This document shows, piece after piece, positions 8,651 to 16,838 of a DNA stretch of 50,006 nt (positions are counted from its first letter, which is position 1; the number at the start of each line of letters is the position of its first letter). The stretch spans positions 1-50,006 of the forward strand of contig OMYD01000006.1 of assembly GCA_900315195.1 (NCBI GenBank), written 5' to 3'. The translations under genes and the position numbers were made by a program. This DNA comes from an uncultured Eubacteriales bacterium. Lineage in GTDB: Bacteria; Bacillota; Clostridia; Oscillospirales; Acutalibacteraceae. The notes under the pieces are model-generated. The model was not told the DNA's origin, searched no databases, and was given only the letters and a program-made list of their open reading frames with translations.

Positions 8651-9199
8651 ATGGCATTAGCAAATCAAACTGCTGCTTATGATTTGAGCCTCTTCGATGA
8701 TGAGCTCAATTATTCTACCGCAGCGCCGAAACGTCGCCATGACGAGGAGGAGCAAAAACGCGGCAAAAAGAAGCAGAATCAACGCAACAAGATAGTTAAG
8801 CTCCCTGAGTCGGAGCTGATGAAAAACAGAAGACGCAAACACAACCCCGTAAAGCTTGTTTTGGGCGGCATAAGCGCGGCTGTTGTTATCTTTGTAATCG
8901 GCGTTATTATTGTAGGACAGGTTCAGCTTACAGAGTTAAACCAAAATATTATTACGGCGAAGGACACTCTTGCTGATACCGAAAGCATTTACATACAAAA
9001 CCAAATGAAGGTAGAAACCAATCTCTCAAACGCGGAAATTGAAAAGTACGCTACAGAGGTGCTTGGCATGACCAAGGCTTCCAATGCTCAAAAAGAATTT
9101 GTAGCTCTGGAAAGCAACGATAAGGCGGAGGTTTCCGCTAAAAAGGACGGAAACATCTTCACACGCTTTTTTGAATCTTTAGCAAATCTTTGGTCATAA
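8651..9199 (+). CDS. ftsL: FtsL-like cell division protein
   Basis: A bitopic divisome protein expected to form a complex with FtsQ/DivIB and DivIC at the septum. The 182 residues comprise a long basic cytoplasmic N-terminal part, one membrane helix (about 70-92, ISAAVVIFVIGVIIVG) and an extracytoplasmic coiled coil (TELNQNIITAKDTL onward). The C-terminal EVLGMTKAS segment is typical of FtsL. Sequence identity in this family is low, so position between rsmH and the PBP is the main support. The ATG at 8651 is chosen because AAGGTG lies 6 nt upstream; an in-frame ATG at 8627 lacks a ribosome binding site. The Lys/Arg-rich stretch at about 30-68 is longer than in typical FtsL. Confidence 0.8.
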   Translation: MALANQTAAYDLSLFDDELNYSTAAPKRRHDEEEQKRGKKKQNQRNKIVKLPESELMKNRRRKHNPVKLVLGGISAAVVIFVIGVIIVGQVQLTELNQNIITAKDTLADTESIYIQNQMKVETNLSNAEIEKYATEVLGMTKASNAQKEFVALESNDKAEVSAKKDGNIFTRFFESLANLWS

Positions 9200-9270
9200 C
9201 ATTCATTGCGGTAAAATAAATATATAGTAGGGAATGAGAGTTAAGACTATGTCTTGACTCTTTTTCAGTG

Positions 9271-9312
9271 TTATCGAAAAAACAGGCAGAAGTATTATCG
9301 AAAAAACAGGCA
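9271..9312 (+). repeat. Two direct repeats of 18 bp upstream of the PBP promoter
   Basis: TTATCGAAAAAACAGGCA occurs at 9271-9288 and again at 9295-9312, a 24-bp period, just before the -35 box at 9319. It may be an operator or simply a short duplication. Confidence 0.7.
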
Positions 9313-9318
9313 AAAACA

Positions 9319-9347
9319 TTGAAAAAGCCTGAATAATCTGGTATAAT
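9319..9347 (+). promoter_or_regulatory. Sigma-A-type promoter of the PBP gene
   Basis: TTGAAA (9319-9324), a 17-nt spacer and a perfect TATAAT (9342-9347), about 45 nt before the TTG start. It gives the second half of the dcw cluster its own promoter. Confidence 0.8.
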
Positions 9348-9392
9348 TAATAGATTGAAACATACGCGAAAGCGTGAAAGGAGGATGTTTGT

Positions 9393-10106
9393 TTGGCAGA
9401 GAATAAAACGCCTATCAAAAAGACATCCAATCAAGAAAAAAAACGCGCGCAGAAGGGGCCTAATCAGCGGCTTCGTCAGCGCTCGGCAATAATAATTATG
9501 TTTATTTTGGTTTTGGGCTTCGGCACAACTCTTTTACGTCTTGCGATGCTTACCGTATTTCAGGGCAGCAATTTGCAGGAGCGCGCCGTTGATCAGCAGC
9601 TTGCCGATACAACGCTTACAGCCAAGCGCGGAACCATTTATGACGCCAACGGAAATGTACTCGCAGAGAGCGCCTCTGTATGGCAGGTTGTTATGGCTCC
9701 TATCAATTTCAAAAACGATGAACAGCGCGCCGCGGCGGCAAAGGGATTGTCGGAAATCCTCGGCATGGAGTACGACAACGTTCTTGAAAAGACAAAGGGC
9801 AAAAGCTATTATACCGTAGTTAAGCGCAAAATTGAGGTTGAGCAGCGCGACAAGGTGCTGGAGTTTATTAGCAAGCTGTCTAAAGACTATGATTGCGACG
9901 GTGTAATCACCCTGCTCGACGACTACAAAAGATACTATCCTCACAACGATTTGGCGTCCTGCGTTATCGGCTTTGCTGGCGCTGATGAACAAGGTCTTGA
10001 GGGCGTAGAGTACGAATACGATAAATATCTTGCGGGCACGCCCGGAAGAATTGTAACCGCGCAGAACGCAATATCGCTTCCAAGGACGGCAACAACGTAT
10101 ATCTGA
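9393..10106 (+). CDS. PBP2/SpoVD-type transpeptidase, N-terminal part of a frameshifted gene
   Basis: This is the first part of the dcw penicillin-binding protein (FtsI/SpoVD family). The start is a TTG with AAAGGAGG 8 nt upstream. Residues about 30-52 form the membrane anchor (SAIIIMFILVLGFG). RGTIYDANGNVLA is the conserved start of the PBP dimer domain, which continues through HNDLASCVIGFAG to GRIVTAQNA. After about nt 10070 the frame leaves the family and ends at TGA 10104-10106, while the expected continuation (DGNNVYLTIDQNIQ) is in another frame from about 10073. About 11 residues normally found between TAQNA and DGN appear to be absent too, which suggests a small deletion rather than a single miscalled base. 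The rest of the protein is at 10145-11647. Confidence 0.85.
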   Translation: MAENKTPIKKTSNQEKKRAQKGPNQRLRQRSAIIIMFILVLGFGTTLLRLAMLTVFQGSNLQERAVDQQLADTTLTAKRGTIYDANGNVLAESASVWQVVMAPINFKNDEQRAAAAKGLSEILGMEYDNVLEKTKGKSYYTVVKRKIEVEQRDKVLEFISKLSKDYDCDGVITLLDDYKRYYPHNDLASCVIGFAGADEQGLEGVEYEYDKYLAGTPGRIVTAQNAISLPRTATTYI

Positions 10107-10144
10107 CAATCGACCAGAATATCCAGGCGATCTGTGAAAAATAC

Positions 10145-11647
10145 ATGGCTCAGGGCTTAACCGAGCACAATGTTCTGAACAAGGGCGTCTGCATAGCTAT
10201 GGACGTTAATACGGGAGCAATAAAGGCAATGGTTGTATCTCCCGGCTATAACCTCAACGATCCATACAAGCTTTCTCCCGAGGCGCAGGCGGCTGTTGAC
10301 GCTCTGCCCGAAAAAGAGCAGTCAAAGGCTGAGGGCGAGGCGCTTTCGGCAATGTGGCGTAACAAAGCGGTTGCCGACTCCTACATGCCCGGTTCCGTAT
10401 TCAAGATGTGCACCGCCTCAATGGCTCTTGAGGAGGGCAAGGTTACCGACAGCAGTACGTTTGTCTGCGGCGGCTCAATGGTAGTCGGAGATAAAACGAT
10501 TCACTGCCACGCGCTGGGCGGCCACGGCGGCCAGACCTTTGTGCAGGCGGTTTGCAACTCCTGCAACCCGGCGTTTATTCAGATTGGCCAGCTTGTGGGA
10601 CTTAATAAATTCCGCGATTATTACCAGGGATTCGGATTCGCCGATAAATCGGGAATTGACCTCCCGGGTGAATCGGACGATATGTTCTGGGAAGAGGGCG
10701 CTATGTCCGACGTCGACTTCGCGGTTGCCTCTTTCGGACAGAACTTCGGTATTACTCCTATCCAGATGATCACAGCCTGCGCGGCTGTTTCAAACGGAGG
10801 TTATGTTCTGCAGCCCTATGTTGTTTCGAAAATTACCGACTCAAAGGGCAATGTTATAAAGAGTGTTGAAAAAAATGTAAAGCGCCAGGTTATTTCAAAG
10901 GCGACTTCCGACAAGATGAATGAAATCCTCGGCTACAACACCGAACAAGCGGGCGCGACTTCGGGATATGTAGCGGGATACAAGGTCGCCGGTAAAACGG
11001 GTACCTCCGAGAAAATCGGCGTTGTTAAAAAGCAGAGTACGTTCGAGGAGGACTATATCGCTTCGTTCTGCGGATACGCACCGGCTGATGACCCGCAAAT
11101 AGCGATGCTGGTATTCTTCGACACGCCGTCCGGAGGAGCTTACTACGGCTCTCAGGTAGCGTCGCCTGTATTCATCAATATTATGACAGAGGTTCTTCCG
11201 TATCTTGAAATCAAGACAAATTACTCGGAGGAGGATCTTAAATATCTCGACACCTCGGCGGGCGATTATACGGGACTTTCAACCGAAGAAGCGGTATCGA
11301 AGGCTGAGGCGGACGGTTTTACAGTCAAAATAAAGGGCAGCGGCTCCAAGGTTATCTCTCAGATCCCGGGCGTGTCCTCTAAGGTTTCGGCGGGCGGCAG
11401 CATAGTGCTTTACACCGATAACGATAGTAAACAGGAAACCGTTACCGTGCCAAGCTTTAAAGATTACACGGCTGCCGAGGCAAACAGCGTTGCCGGCCAG
11501 TACGACCTTAACGCCAGCTTCAAGGGAGCTATAAGCTCGGGCGGCAAGTGTATCGCTCAGGATATCAAGGAGGGCGACACGGTTCCGCCGGGTACGGTTA
11601 TCACTCTTACATTCAGCGCGTCTTCCGATGCGGGATTCAACGATTAG
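10145..11647 (+). CDS. PBP2/SpoVD-type transpeptidase, catalytic and PASTA part of the same gene
   Basis: Continuation of the PBP that starts at 9393, one frame shifted; its frame is open from about 10064. The transpeptidase domain has all three active-site motifs: S-V-F-K (in PGSVFK, nt 10394-10405), S-C-N (nt 10558-10566) and K-T-G (in GKTGTSEK). Two C-terminal PASTA domains (about nt 11275-11430 and 11440-11630) follow, as in SpoVD and PBP2x, and these bind muropeptides or beta-lactams. The product would cross-link septal or spore-cortex peptidoglycan outside the membrane together with FtsW/SpoVE. Every catalytic motif is intact, so decay is recent, or the frameshift is a sequencing or assembly error. 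The ATG at 10145 has no ribosome binding site of its own. Confidence 0.85.
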   Translation: MAQGLTEHNVLNKGVCIAMDVNTGAIKAMVVSPGYNLNDPYKLSPEAQAAVDALPEKEQSKAEGEALSAMWRNKAVADSYMPGSVFKMCTASMALEEGKVTDSSTFVCGGSMVVGDKTIHCHALGGHGGQTFVQAVCNSCNPAFIQIGQLVGLNKFRDYYQGFGFADKSGIDLPGESDDMFWEEGAMSDVDFAVASFGQNFGITPIQMITACAAVSNGGYVLQPYVVSKITDSKGNVIKSVEKNVKRQVISKATSDKMNEILGYNTEQAGATSGYVAGYKVAGKTGTSEKIGVVKKQSTFEEDYIASFCGYAPADDPQIAMLVFFDTPSGGAYYGSQVASPVFINIMTEVLPYLEIKTNYSEEDLKYLDTSAGDYTGLSTEEAVSKAEADGFTVKIKGSGSKVISQIPGVSSKVSAGGSIVLYTDNDSKQETVTVPSFKDYTAAEANSVAGQYDLNASFKGAISSGGKCIAQDIKEGDTVPPGTVITLTFSASSDAGFND

Positions 11648-11714
11648 CGTTATTAAAACACGTTGTTATATATCGGCAAACGCACTTGAAAGAAATTGAA
11701 AGGAACGAAAAACA

Positions 11715-12761
11715 ATGGTAGTTTACGGTATTTGGACATTTTGCGCGGCGATTATCGCTTTCGCGATTTCGGCGGTAGTAGGAAAGTTTTTGATCCCATA
11801 TCTGCACAAGCTGAATTTCGGACAGACAATTCTTGACATCGGTCCCAGCTGGCACAAGGAAAAGCAGGGAACTCCCGTAATGGGCGGCATTATGTTTATA
11901 GTCGCGATTACGTTTGTAACCCTTGCCAGCACACTGCTTTATGTATTCTTCGGCGAGAGCGTGATCAATCCCATAACATCAAATATTGCCAAAGAAGCGA
12001 CATATATTTTTGCGGGTCTGGGTCTGGCGCTTGCCAACGGAATTATAGGATTTGTTGATGACTACACCAAAGTGGTAAAAAAGCGCAATCTCGGCCTTAC
12101 CGCTGTTCAGAAGCTTATTTTCCAGTTTGCTGTAGCGGGCGCTTATCTGGCGGTTCTCGGCATTTCGGGCTGCGGCACCGAAACCATTATTCCCTTTGTC
12201 GAAAAGCCCGTTGACCTCGGCTTCTTCTACTACATCATATCCGCGGTTGTTATTGTCGGTATCGTAAACGCCGTTAACCTTACCGACGGCGTAGACGGCC
12301 TTGACGGTTCGATCACCTTCTTTGTTGCCGTAACCTTTATGCTTATTTCAAGCTCGCTTTACAGGCTCGGAATCACCGCGTTCAGCGCGGCTGCGGCCGG
12401 CGCTTGCCTCGGCTTTTTGGTATGGAACTTCCACCCCGCGAAGGTGTTCATGGGCGACACAGGCTCGCTGTTTTTGGGCGGCCTGGTATGTGCCTTCGCG
12501 TTCTCGGTAAGAATGCCGATTCTCCTGCTTCCGATGGGTATTGTGTACCTTTGCGAGATGTTCTCGGTTATTTTGCAGGTCGGCTACTTCAAGCTCACTC
12601 ACGGCAAGCGCCTGTTTAAGATGAGCCCCATTCACCATCACTTTGAAATGTGCGGCTGGAGCGAGGTAAAGATTGTAGCGGTGTTCAGCCTTGTAACCGC
12701 TTTGTTCGGCGTAATCTCATTCCTGCTTGTTACCTTCGGTGTTAAAAGTTTAATATATTAA
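11715..12761 (+). CDS. mraY: Phospho-N-acetylmuramoyl-pentapeptide transferase MraY
   Basis: Transfers phospho-MurNAc-pentapeptide from UDP to undecaprenyl phosphate, making lipid I in the membrane. The 348-residue polytopic protein shows the family signatures GTPVMGGI, the catalytic DDY pair in FVDDYTKVVKKRN, NAVNLTDGVDGLDG, FMGDTGSLFLGG and the PIHHHFE loop. About ten hydrophobic helices are visible. GAAAGGAACG precedes the ATG. It follows the PBP by 67 nt with no terminator between, so it is probably co-transcribed with it, and it lies next to ftsW and murG, its pathway partners. Confidence 0.97.
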   Translation: MVVYGIWTFCAAIIAFAISAVVGKFLIPYLHKLNFGQTILDIGPSWHKEKQGTPVMGGIMFIVAITFVTLASTLLYVFFGESVINPITSNIAKEATYIFAGLGLALANGIIGFVDDYTKVVKKRNLGLTAVQKLIFQFAVAGAYLAVLGISGCGTETIIPFVEKPVDLGFFYYIISAVVIVGIVNAVNLTDGVDGLDGSITFFVAVTFMLISSSLYRLGITAFSAAAAGACLGFLVWNFHPAKVFMGDTGSLFLGGLVCAFAFSVRMPILLLPMGIVYLCEMFSVILQVGYFKLTHGKRLFKMSPIHHHFEMCGWSEVKIVAVFSLVTALFGVISFLLVTFGVKSLIY

Positions 12762-12798
12762 AATAGATTTGCAACTCTCAGACAGGGGAGGAACAATT

Positions 12799-14061
12799 TT
12801 GGCTCCAAATAAAAAAATGATTCTTCGCGGTGACGTCAACAGGATTTATGACGACAATTACCGCAGCAGCCAACAGGCGAAAAAGGAAAAATTCTTTATC
12901 CGCCCCACGCGTCAGCGAAAGCTTAAAAACGCCAAGTGGTTCTCGGTGGGAATGGGAATTGACCTTCCTTTCTGCCTGCTGATACTGATTTTGCTTGTTA
13001 TAGGAACAATAATGATGTTCTCGGCAAGCTACGCGTTTGCGTACTACACTGTGGGCGACAGCTTTTTCTACCTGAAGCGCCAGATAATCTTTATCGTTCT
13101 GGGCATTGCCGCCATGGCGGTTATGTCGTTCTTCAATTACAATAAACTGCATAATGTGGCGCCGATAATACTCGGTGTGGCGTATTTTTCGCTGCTGCTT
13201 GTGCTTATTCTTCCGTCGGCCGAGGGCGGCGTAAAGCGCTGGATTCCTTTGGGAATATTTAACCTGCAGCCGTCCGAAATCGCGAAGTTTGCTATAATTC
13301 TGTTTTTTTCACACTGGGCGAGCAAGTATTACAAAATGATGCAGCTGCCCAAATACAGCGTACTTCCCGGTGTAATAGTATTCGGTACTATCGCGGGACT
13401 TCTGCTGCTTGAGCCTCACTACTCGGGTATTGTTATTATCGGCGTATTGACGGTTATCATGCTTTACATTGGCGGCATGAAGACAAAATACCTTATTGTG
13501 GGCGGAATTGCGCTCGGCGCGATTATCCTGCTGCTTGCCGTAACCGGCGGCCTTTCCTACGCCATGAGCCGTATGGACGGCTGGGGTCAGGCGCTCTCTG
13601 CCGAGAGAGGAACCGAACTGTGGGATCAGACCTGGCAGACGCGAAACTCGCTTTACGCTATCGGTTCGGGCGGCCTTTGGGGACTCGGGCTGGGACAGTC
13701 AAGGCAGAAGTTCCTGTATCTTCCCGAGCCGCAGAACGACTTTATTTTCGCTATTGTTGTCGAGGAGCTCGGTCTTATCGGAGCGGCGATTATTCTGCTG
13801 ATTTTCGCGCTGCTGGTGTGGCGCGGAATTACTCTTTCACTTCGCTCCAAGGATAAATTCGGCAAGCTGCTGGGCATAGGCCTTACATCGCAAATCGGCA
13901 TTCAGGTGGTATTGAATATTCTGGTTATCACCGACTGGCTGCCCAATACGGGTATCAGCCTTCCGTTTTTCAGCTACGGCGGCTCCTCGCTTATCATGCT
14001 CTTGGCGCAGATGGGCATAGTTCTGTCAATCTCCCGAACAGCCAACATAGAAAGAACGTAG
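12799..14061 (+). CDS. ftsW: FtsW/SpoVE-type peptidoglycan glycosyltransferase (SEDS)
   Basis: A polytopic SEDS-family protein that polymerises lipid II at the septum with its partner PBP. Family segments seen are GVKRWIPLG, LQPSEIAKFA, GGLWGLGLGQSRQK, PEPQNDFIFAIVVEELG and PFFSYGGSS. The start is taken as the TTG at 12799, because GGGGAGG lies 7 nt upstream; a TTG at 12769 would place that ribosome binding site inside the gene. The protein is then 420 residues. Position after mraY favours FtsW, although SpoVE in sporulation cannot be excluded. A dispersed repeat begins directly at its TAG stop. Confidence 0.94.
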   Translation: MAPNKKMILRGDVNRIYDDNYRSSQQAKKEKFFIRPTRQRKLKNAKWFSVGMGIDLPFCLLILILLVIGTIMMFSASYAFAYYTVGDSFFYLKRQIIFIVLGIAAMAVMSFFNYNKLHNVAPIILGVAYFSLLLVLILPSAEGGVKRWIPLGIFNLQPSEIAKFAIILFFSHWASKYYKMMQLPKYSVLPGVIVFGTIAGLLLLEPHYSGIVIIGVLTVIMLYIGGMKTKYLIVGGIALGAIILLLAVTGGLSYAMSRMDGWGQALSAERGTELWDQTWQTRNSLYAIGSGGLWGLGLGQSRQKFLYLPEPQNDFIFAIVVEELGLIGAAIILLIFALLVWRGITLSLRSKDKFGKLLGIGLTSQIGIQVVLNILVITDWLPNTGISLPFFSYGGSSLIMLLAQMGIVLSISRTANIERT

Positions 14062-14345
14062 CCGTCACGCGGCAGGAAGCGCGCCTATTTAAAAGTCGGT
14101 TTATAGGAAAAATCGGTATAACGGCGCGTCATAACGCGGGAATAACGGTAATGTTTTTTTACAAACGTTAGTTGCGCGTCGTGTCCGTCGCGTCACGCGA
14201 CCGGCGTGTTTTAACGCGGGTATCACGGTTATCATTTTTACAAACGTCTGATTCGCGGATTGGGTCAAGCATCACGCTTGCGCATACTGTAATTCCACAC
14301 TCCAAACTAACCGCCAACCACTAACCACTGACCACTAATATAACA
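14059..14345 (+). repeat. Dispersed intergenic repeat, copy A (inverted mate at 19610-19787)
   Basis: Fills the ftsW-murG gap. It starts at the ftsW stop with a segment ending CACGCGGCAGGAAGCGCGCC. A core of about 58 bp follows, present twice (14120-14178 and 14200-14258, 80 bp apart), with the shared words CGCGGG, ACGGT, TTTTTACAAA and a GCG end. The tail (14291-14340) is made of CCACTAA-type heptamers. The reverse complement of 19610-19787 carries the same three parts in the same order with one core. No coding frame is supported. Confidence 0.85.
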
Positions 14346-14357
14346 TAGGGGTACATT

Positions 14358-15476
14358 ATGAAAATTCTACTTGCAGGCGGCGGCACCGCCGGACACATCA
14401 ATCCCGCCCTGGCAATTGCGGGCTATATCAAAACGCAGCGTCCCGACACCGAGTTTTTGTTTATCGGAAACAAGGACGGCATGGAGCAGCGCCTTGTAAC
14501 TCAGGCGGGCTTTGAAATTAAATCCATTACAATTAGCGGCTTTCAGCGCAGCTTTTCTCCGAAAAGCATACTTGCCAATGTAAAAACCGTCAAGCGCACA
14601 TTTTCGTCATCATCGGCGGCGCGCCGTATAATAAAGGAATTCAAGCCCGACATCTGCATCGGAACGGGCGGATATGTTTCGGGCCCCGTTGTCCGCGAGG
14701 CGGCAAAGCTGGGCGTGCCCTGTATTATTCACGAGCAGAACGCGTATCCGGGAGTTACCAATAAAATGCTCGCAAAGCGCGTAAAAAAGGTAATGCTGGC
14801 TGTCGAGGCGGCAAAGCCTTACTTTAAGGACGCACCCGTTGTTATTACGGGAAACCCCGTGCGAGGTGAGATTTTAACCGCCGACAAGGCGCACTCTCGC
14901 CAAAAGCTCGGGCTTGACCAGCGACCGGTGATTCTGTCGTTCGGCGGCAGCCTGGGCGCTCAGAAAATAAACGAATCTGTGTCAGAGCTTCTTATCCGAA
15001 GCGGCAAGGACGGAAGGTACCAGCACATTCACGCCTACGGTAAGTACGGCGGATGGCTGCCCAATAGAATAAAGGAAGCGGGCGTTGTGCTTGACGAATG
15101 CAAAAACCTTGACATACGCTCATATATCGACAACATGCCCGAGTGCATGGCGGCGGCTGATCTGGTGATTTGCCGCGCGGGAGCAATAACCCTGAGCGAG
15201 ATTCAGGCTATGGGAAAGCCCGCGATCCTTATTCCGTCGCCTAACGTTGCCGAAAACCACCAGTACCACAACGCTATGGCGCTTGTAAACGCCGGGGCTG
15301 CCGAGATAATTGAGGAGAGCGAGCTGAGCGGCGAGGAGCTTATCCGCAAAGCCGATTCAATGCTGCAAAGTGCCGAAACTCTGGCGAAATTCAGCGAAAA
15401 CTCCAAAAAAATGGCGATTACCAACGCAAATGAGCGCATTTATTCCGTTGTCAAACAGGTGCTTAATCTGATATAA
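14358..15476 (+). CDS. murG: UDP-N-acetylglucosamine--undecaprenyl-pyrophosphoryl-MurNAc-pentapeptide transferase MurG
   Basis: Adds GlcNAc to lipid I to make lipid II on the inner face of the membrane. The 372-residue GT-B enzyme has the N-terminal glycine loop GGGTAGHINPALAI, the second loop GTGGYVSGPV, IIHEQNAYPG, the SFGGSLGAQKIN loop opening the C-terminal domain and the UDP-GlcNAc-binding CRAGAITLSEIQAMGKPAILIP. TAGGGGT is the ribosome binding site. It is separated from ftsW by a 296-bp repeat-filled gap, so it may have its own promoter or depend on read-through. Confidence 0.97.
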   Translation: MKILLAGGGTAGHINPALAIAGYIKTQRPDTEFLFIGNKDGMEQRLVTQAGFEIKSITISGFQRSFSPKSILANVKTVKRTFSSSSAARRIIKEFKPDICIGTGGYVSGPVVREAAKLGVPCIIHEQNAYPGVTNKMLAKRVKKVMLAVEAAKPYFKDAPVVITGNPVRGEILTADKAHSRQKLGLDQRPVILSFGGSLGAQKINESVSELLIRSGKDGRYQHIHAYGKYGGWLPNRIKEAGVVLDECKNLDIRSYIDNMPECMAAADLVICRAGAITLSEIQAMGKPAILIPSPNVAENHQYHNAMALVNAGAAEIIEESELSGEELIRKADSMLQSAETLAKFSENSKKMAITNANERIYSVVKQVLNLI

Positions 15477-15545
15477 TACTGTTTGGTCTCACACTTCACC
15501 TTTTGTTTCATAGAATAAACTATGATTTAATGAGAAGGTGTTTGT

Positions 15546-16799
15546 GTGTCAAAACTGATTATTTCGGGACGAAAGCGGCTTTTGGGAGATGTAACTGTTC
15601 AGGGCGCGAAAAACAGCGCTCTGCCAATACTTGCTGCCGCCGTGATTTGCGGCGGCGAAAGCGTAATTTACAACTGTCCGCGGCTGTCGGACACCGAGGC
15701 TATGCTGCAAACGCTCCGTTATCTCGGCTGCAAAACCCGCCGCAGCTCAGGCACTGTACTTATTCAGAATGACGGGTTAAGCCGAAGTGATGTTCCCGAT
15801 ACTCTCATGCGCAAAACCAGAGGTTCGGTAGTGCTGCTGGGGGCGGTTCTCGCGGCGGAGGGAAAGGCAAAAATCTGTCTGCCCGGAGGCTGCGACATAG
15901 GAATACGTCCCATAGACATTCATATCAAGGCGCTGCGAAAGCTTGGAGCCGTTATAAAAGAGCGGCGCGGGTGTCTTGACTGCCGTGCGCCCCACGGCTT
16001 AAAGGGCTGTGAAATCGCTCTTCCTTTTCCAAGCGTCGGAGCTACCGAGGACATAATGCTTGCAGCCTGTACCGCAAGCGGCGAAACCGTAATTACAAAC
16101 GCGGCAAGAGAGCCAGAGATTTGCGACCTTGCAGATTTTCTTAACCGCTGCGGAGCTAAAATTCAGGGCGCCGGCGAAAGCACAATTGTCATCGACGGCG
16201 TAAGCAGACTTTCGGGCCGCGACCACGCGATAATCCCCGACAGAATCGTCGCGGCGACGCTTATTTCGTGCGCGGCGGTAACGGGCGGCGAAATAACGCT
16301 TAAGGGCGTTATACGCAGCCATCTCAGCTCTGTTATTCCCGTGTTTGAGGACGCGGGCTGCACATTCGCTTTAAGCGGAAACGAACTGAAAGTAACGGCG
16401 CCCGAAAGACTCCGTTCAATGAAACTTGTAAGAACCATGCCGTATCCGGGCTTTCCTACCGACGCGCAGGCTCCCGTGCTTGCCGCCGCCAGCGTAGCCG
16501 ACGGAACTACGGTGTTTATTGAGAATATATTTGAAAACCGCTATCGTCACGCCGCCGAGCTTGCGCGAATGGGCGCCGATATACGCGCCGAGGGAAAATT
16601 CGCGATCGTTGAGGGCGTGCCCGGCCTTTACGGCGCAGCGGTTGAGGCGACCGATTTGCGTGGCGCCGCGGCTCTTGTTGCGGCGGGGCTTTGCGCTGAG
16701 GGAAAAACCGAAATAAGCGGCGTTAAGTATCTTGAGCGCGGCTATGAGGATTTTGAGCAGGTTCTGACGTCACTTGGCGCGGACATTGTTAAGTTATAG
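15546..16799 (+). CDS. murA: UDP-N-acetylglucosamine 1-carboxyvinyltransferase MurA
   Basis: Transfers enolpyruvate from PEP to UDP-GlcNAc, the first committed step of peptidoglycan synthesis in the cytoplasm. The 417-residue protein matches the family throughout: VQGAKNSALPILAA at the N terminus, the active-site cysteine in LPGGCDIGIRPID (the fosfomycin target, so sensitivity is expected) and the FPTDAQAP segment. The start is a GTG with AGAAGGTG upstream. In many bacteria murA is elsewhere, but Gram-positive dcw clusters often keep a copy between murG and divIB, as here. Confidence 0.96.
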   Translation: MSKLIISGRKRLLGDVTVQGAKNSALPILAAAVICGGESVIYNCPRLSDTEAMLQTLRYLGCKTRRSSGTVLIQNDGLSRSDVPDTLMRKTRGSVVLLGAVLAAEGKAKICLPGGCDIGIRPIDIHIKALRKLGAVIKERRGCLDCRAPHGLKGCEIALPFPSVGATEDIMLAACTASGETVITNAAREPEICDLADFLNRCGAKIQGAGESTIVIDGVSRLSGRDHAIIPDRIVAATLISCAAVTGGEITLKGVIRSHLSSVIPVFEDAGCTFALSGNELKVTAPERLRSMKLVRTMPYPGFPTDAQAPVLAAASVADGTTVFIENIFENRYRHAAELARMGADIRAEGKFAIVEGVPGLYGAAVEATDLRGAAALVAAGLCAEGKTEISGVKYLERGYEDFEQVLTSLGADIVKL

Positions 16800-16838
16800 A
16801 ATCGTCAAATACGGCTTAATTTCATAGGAGGAATACTG

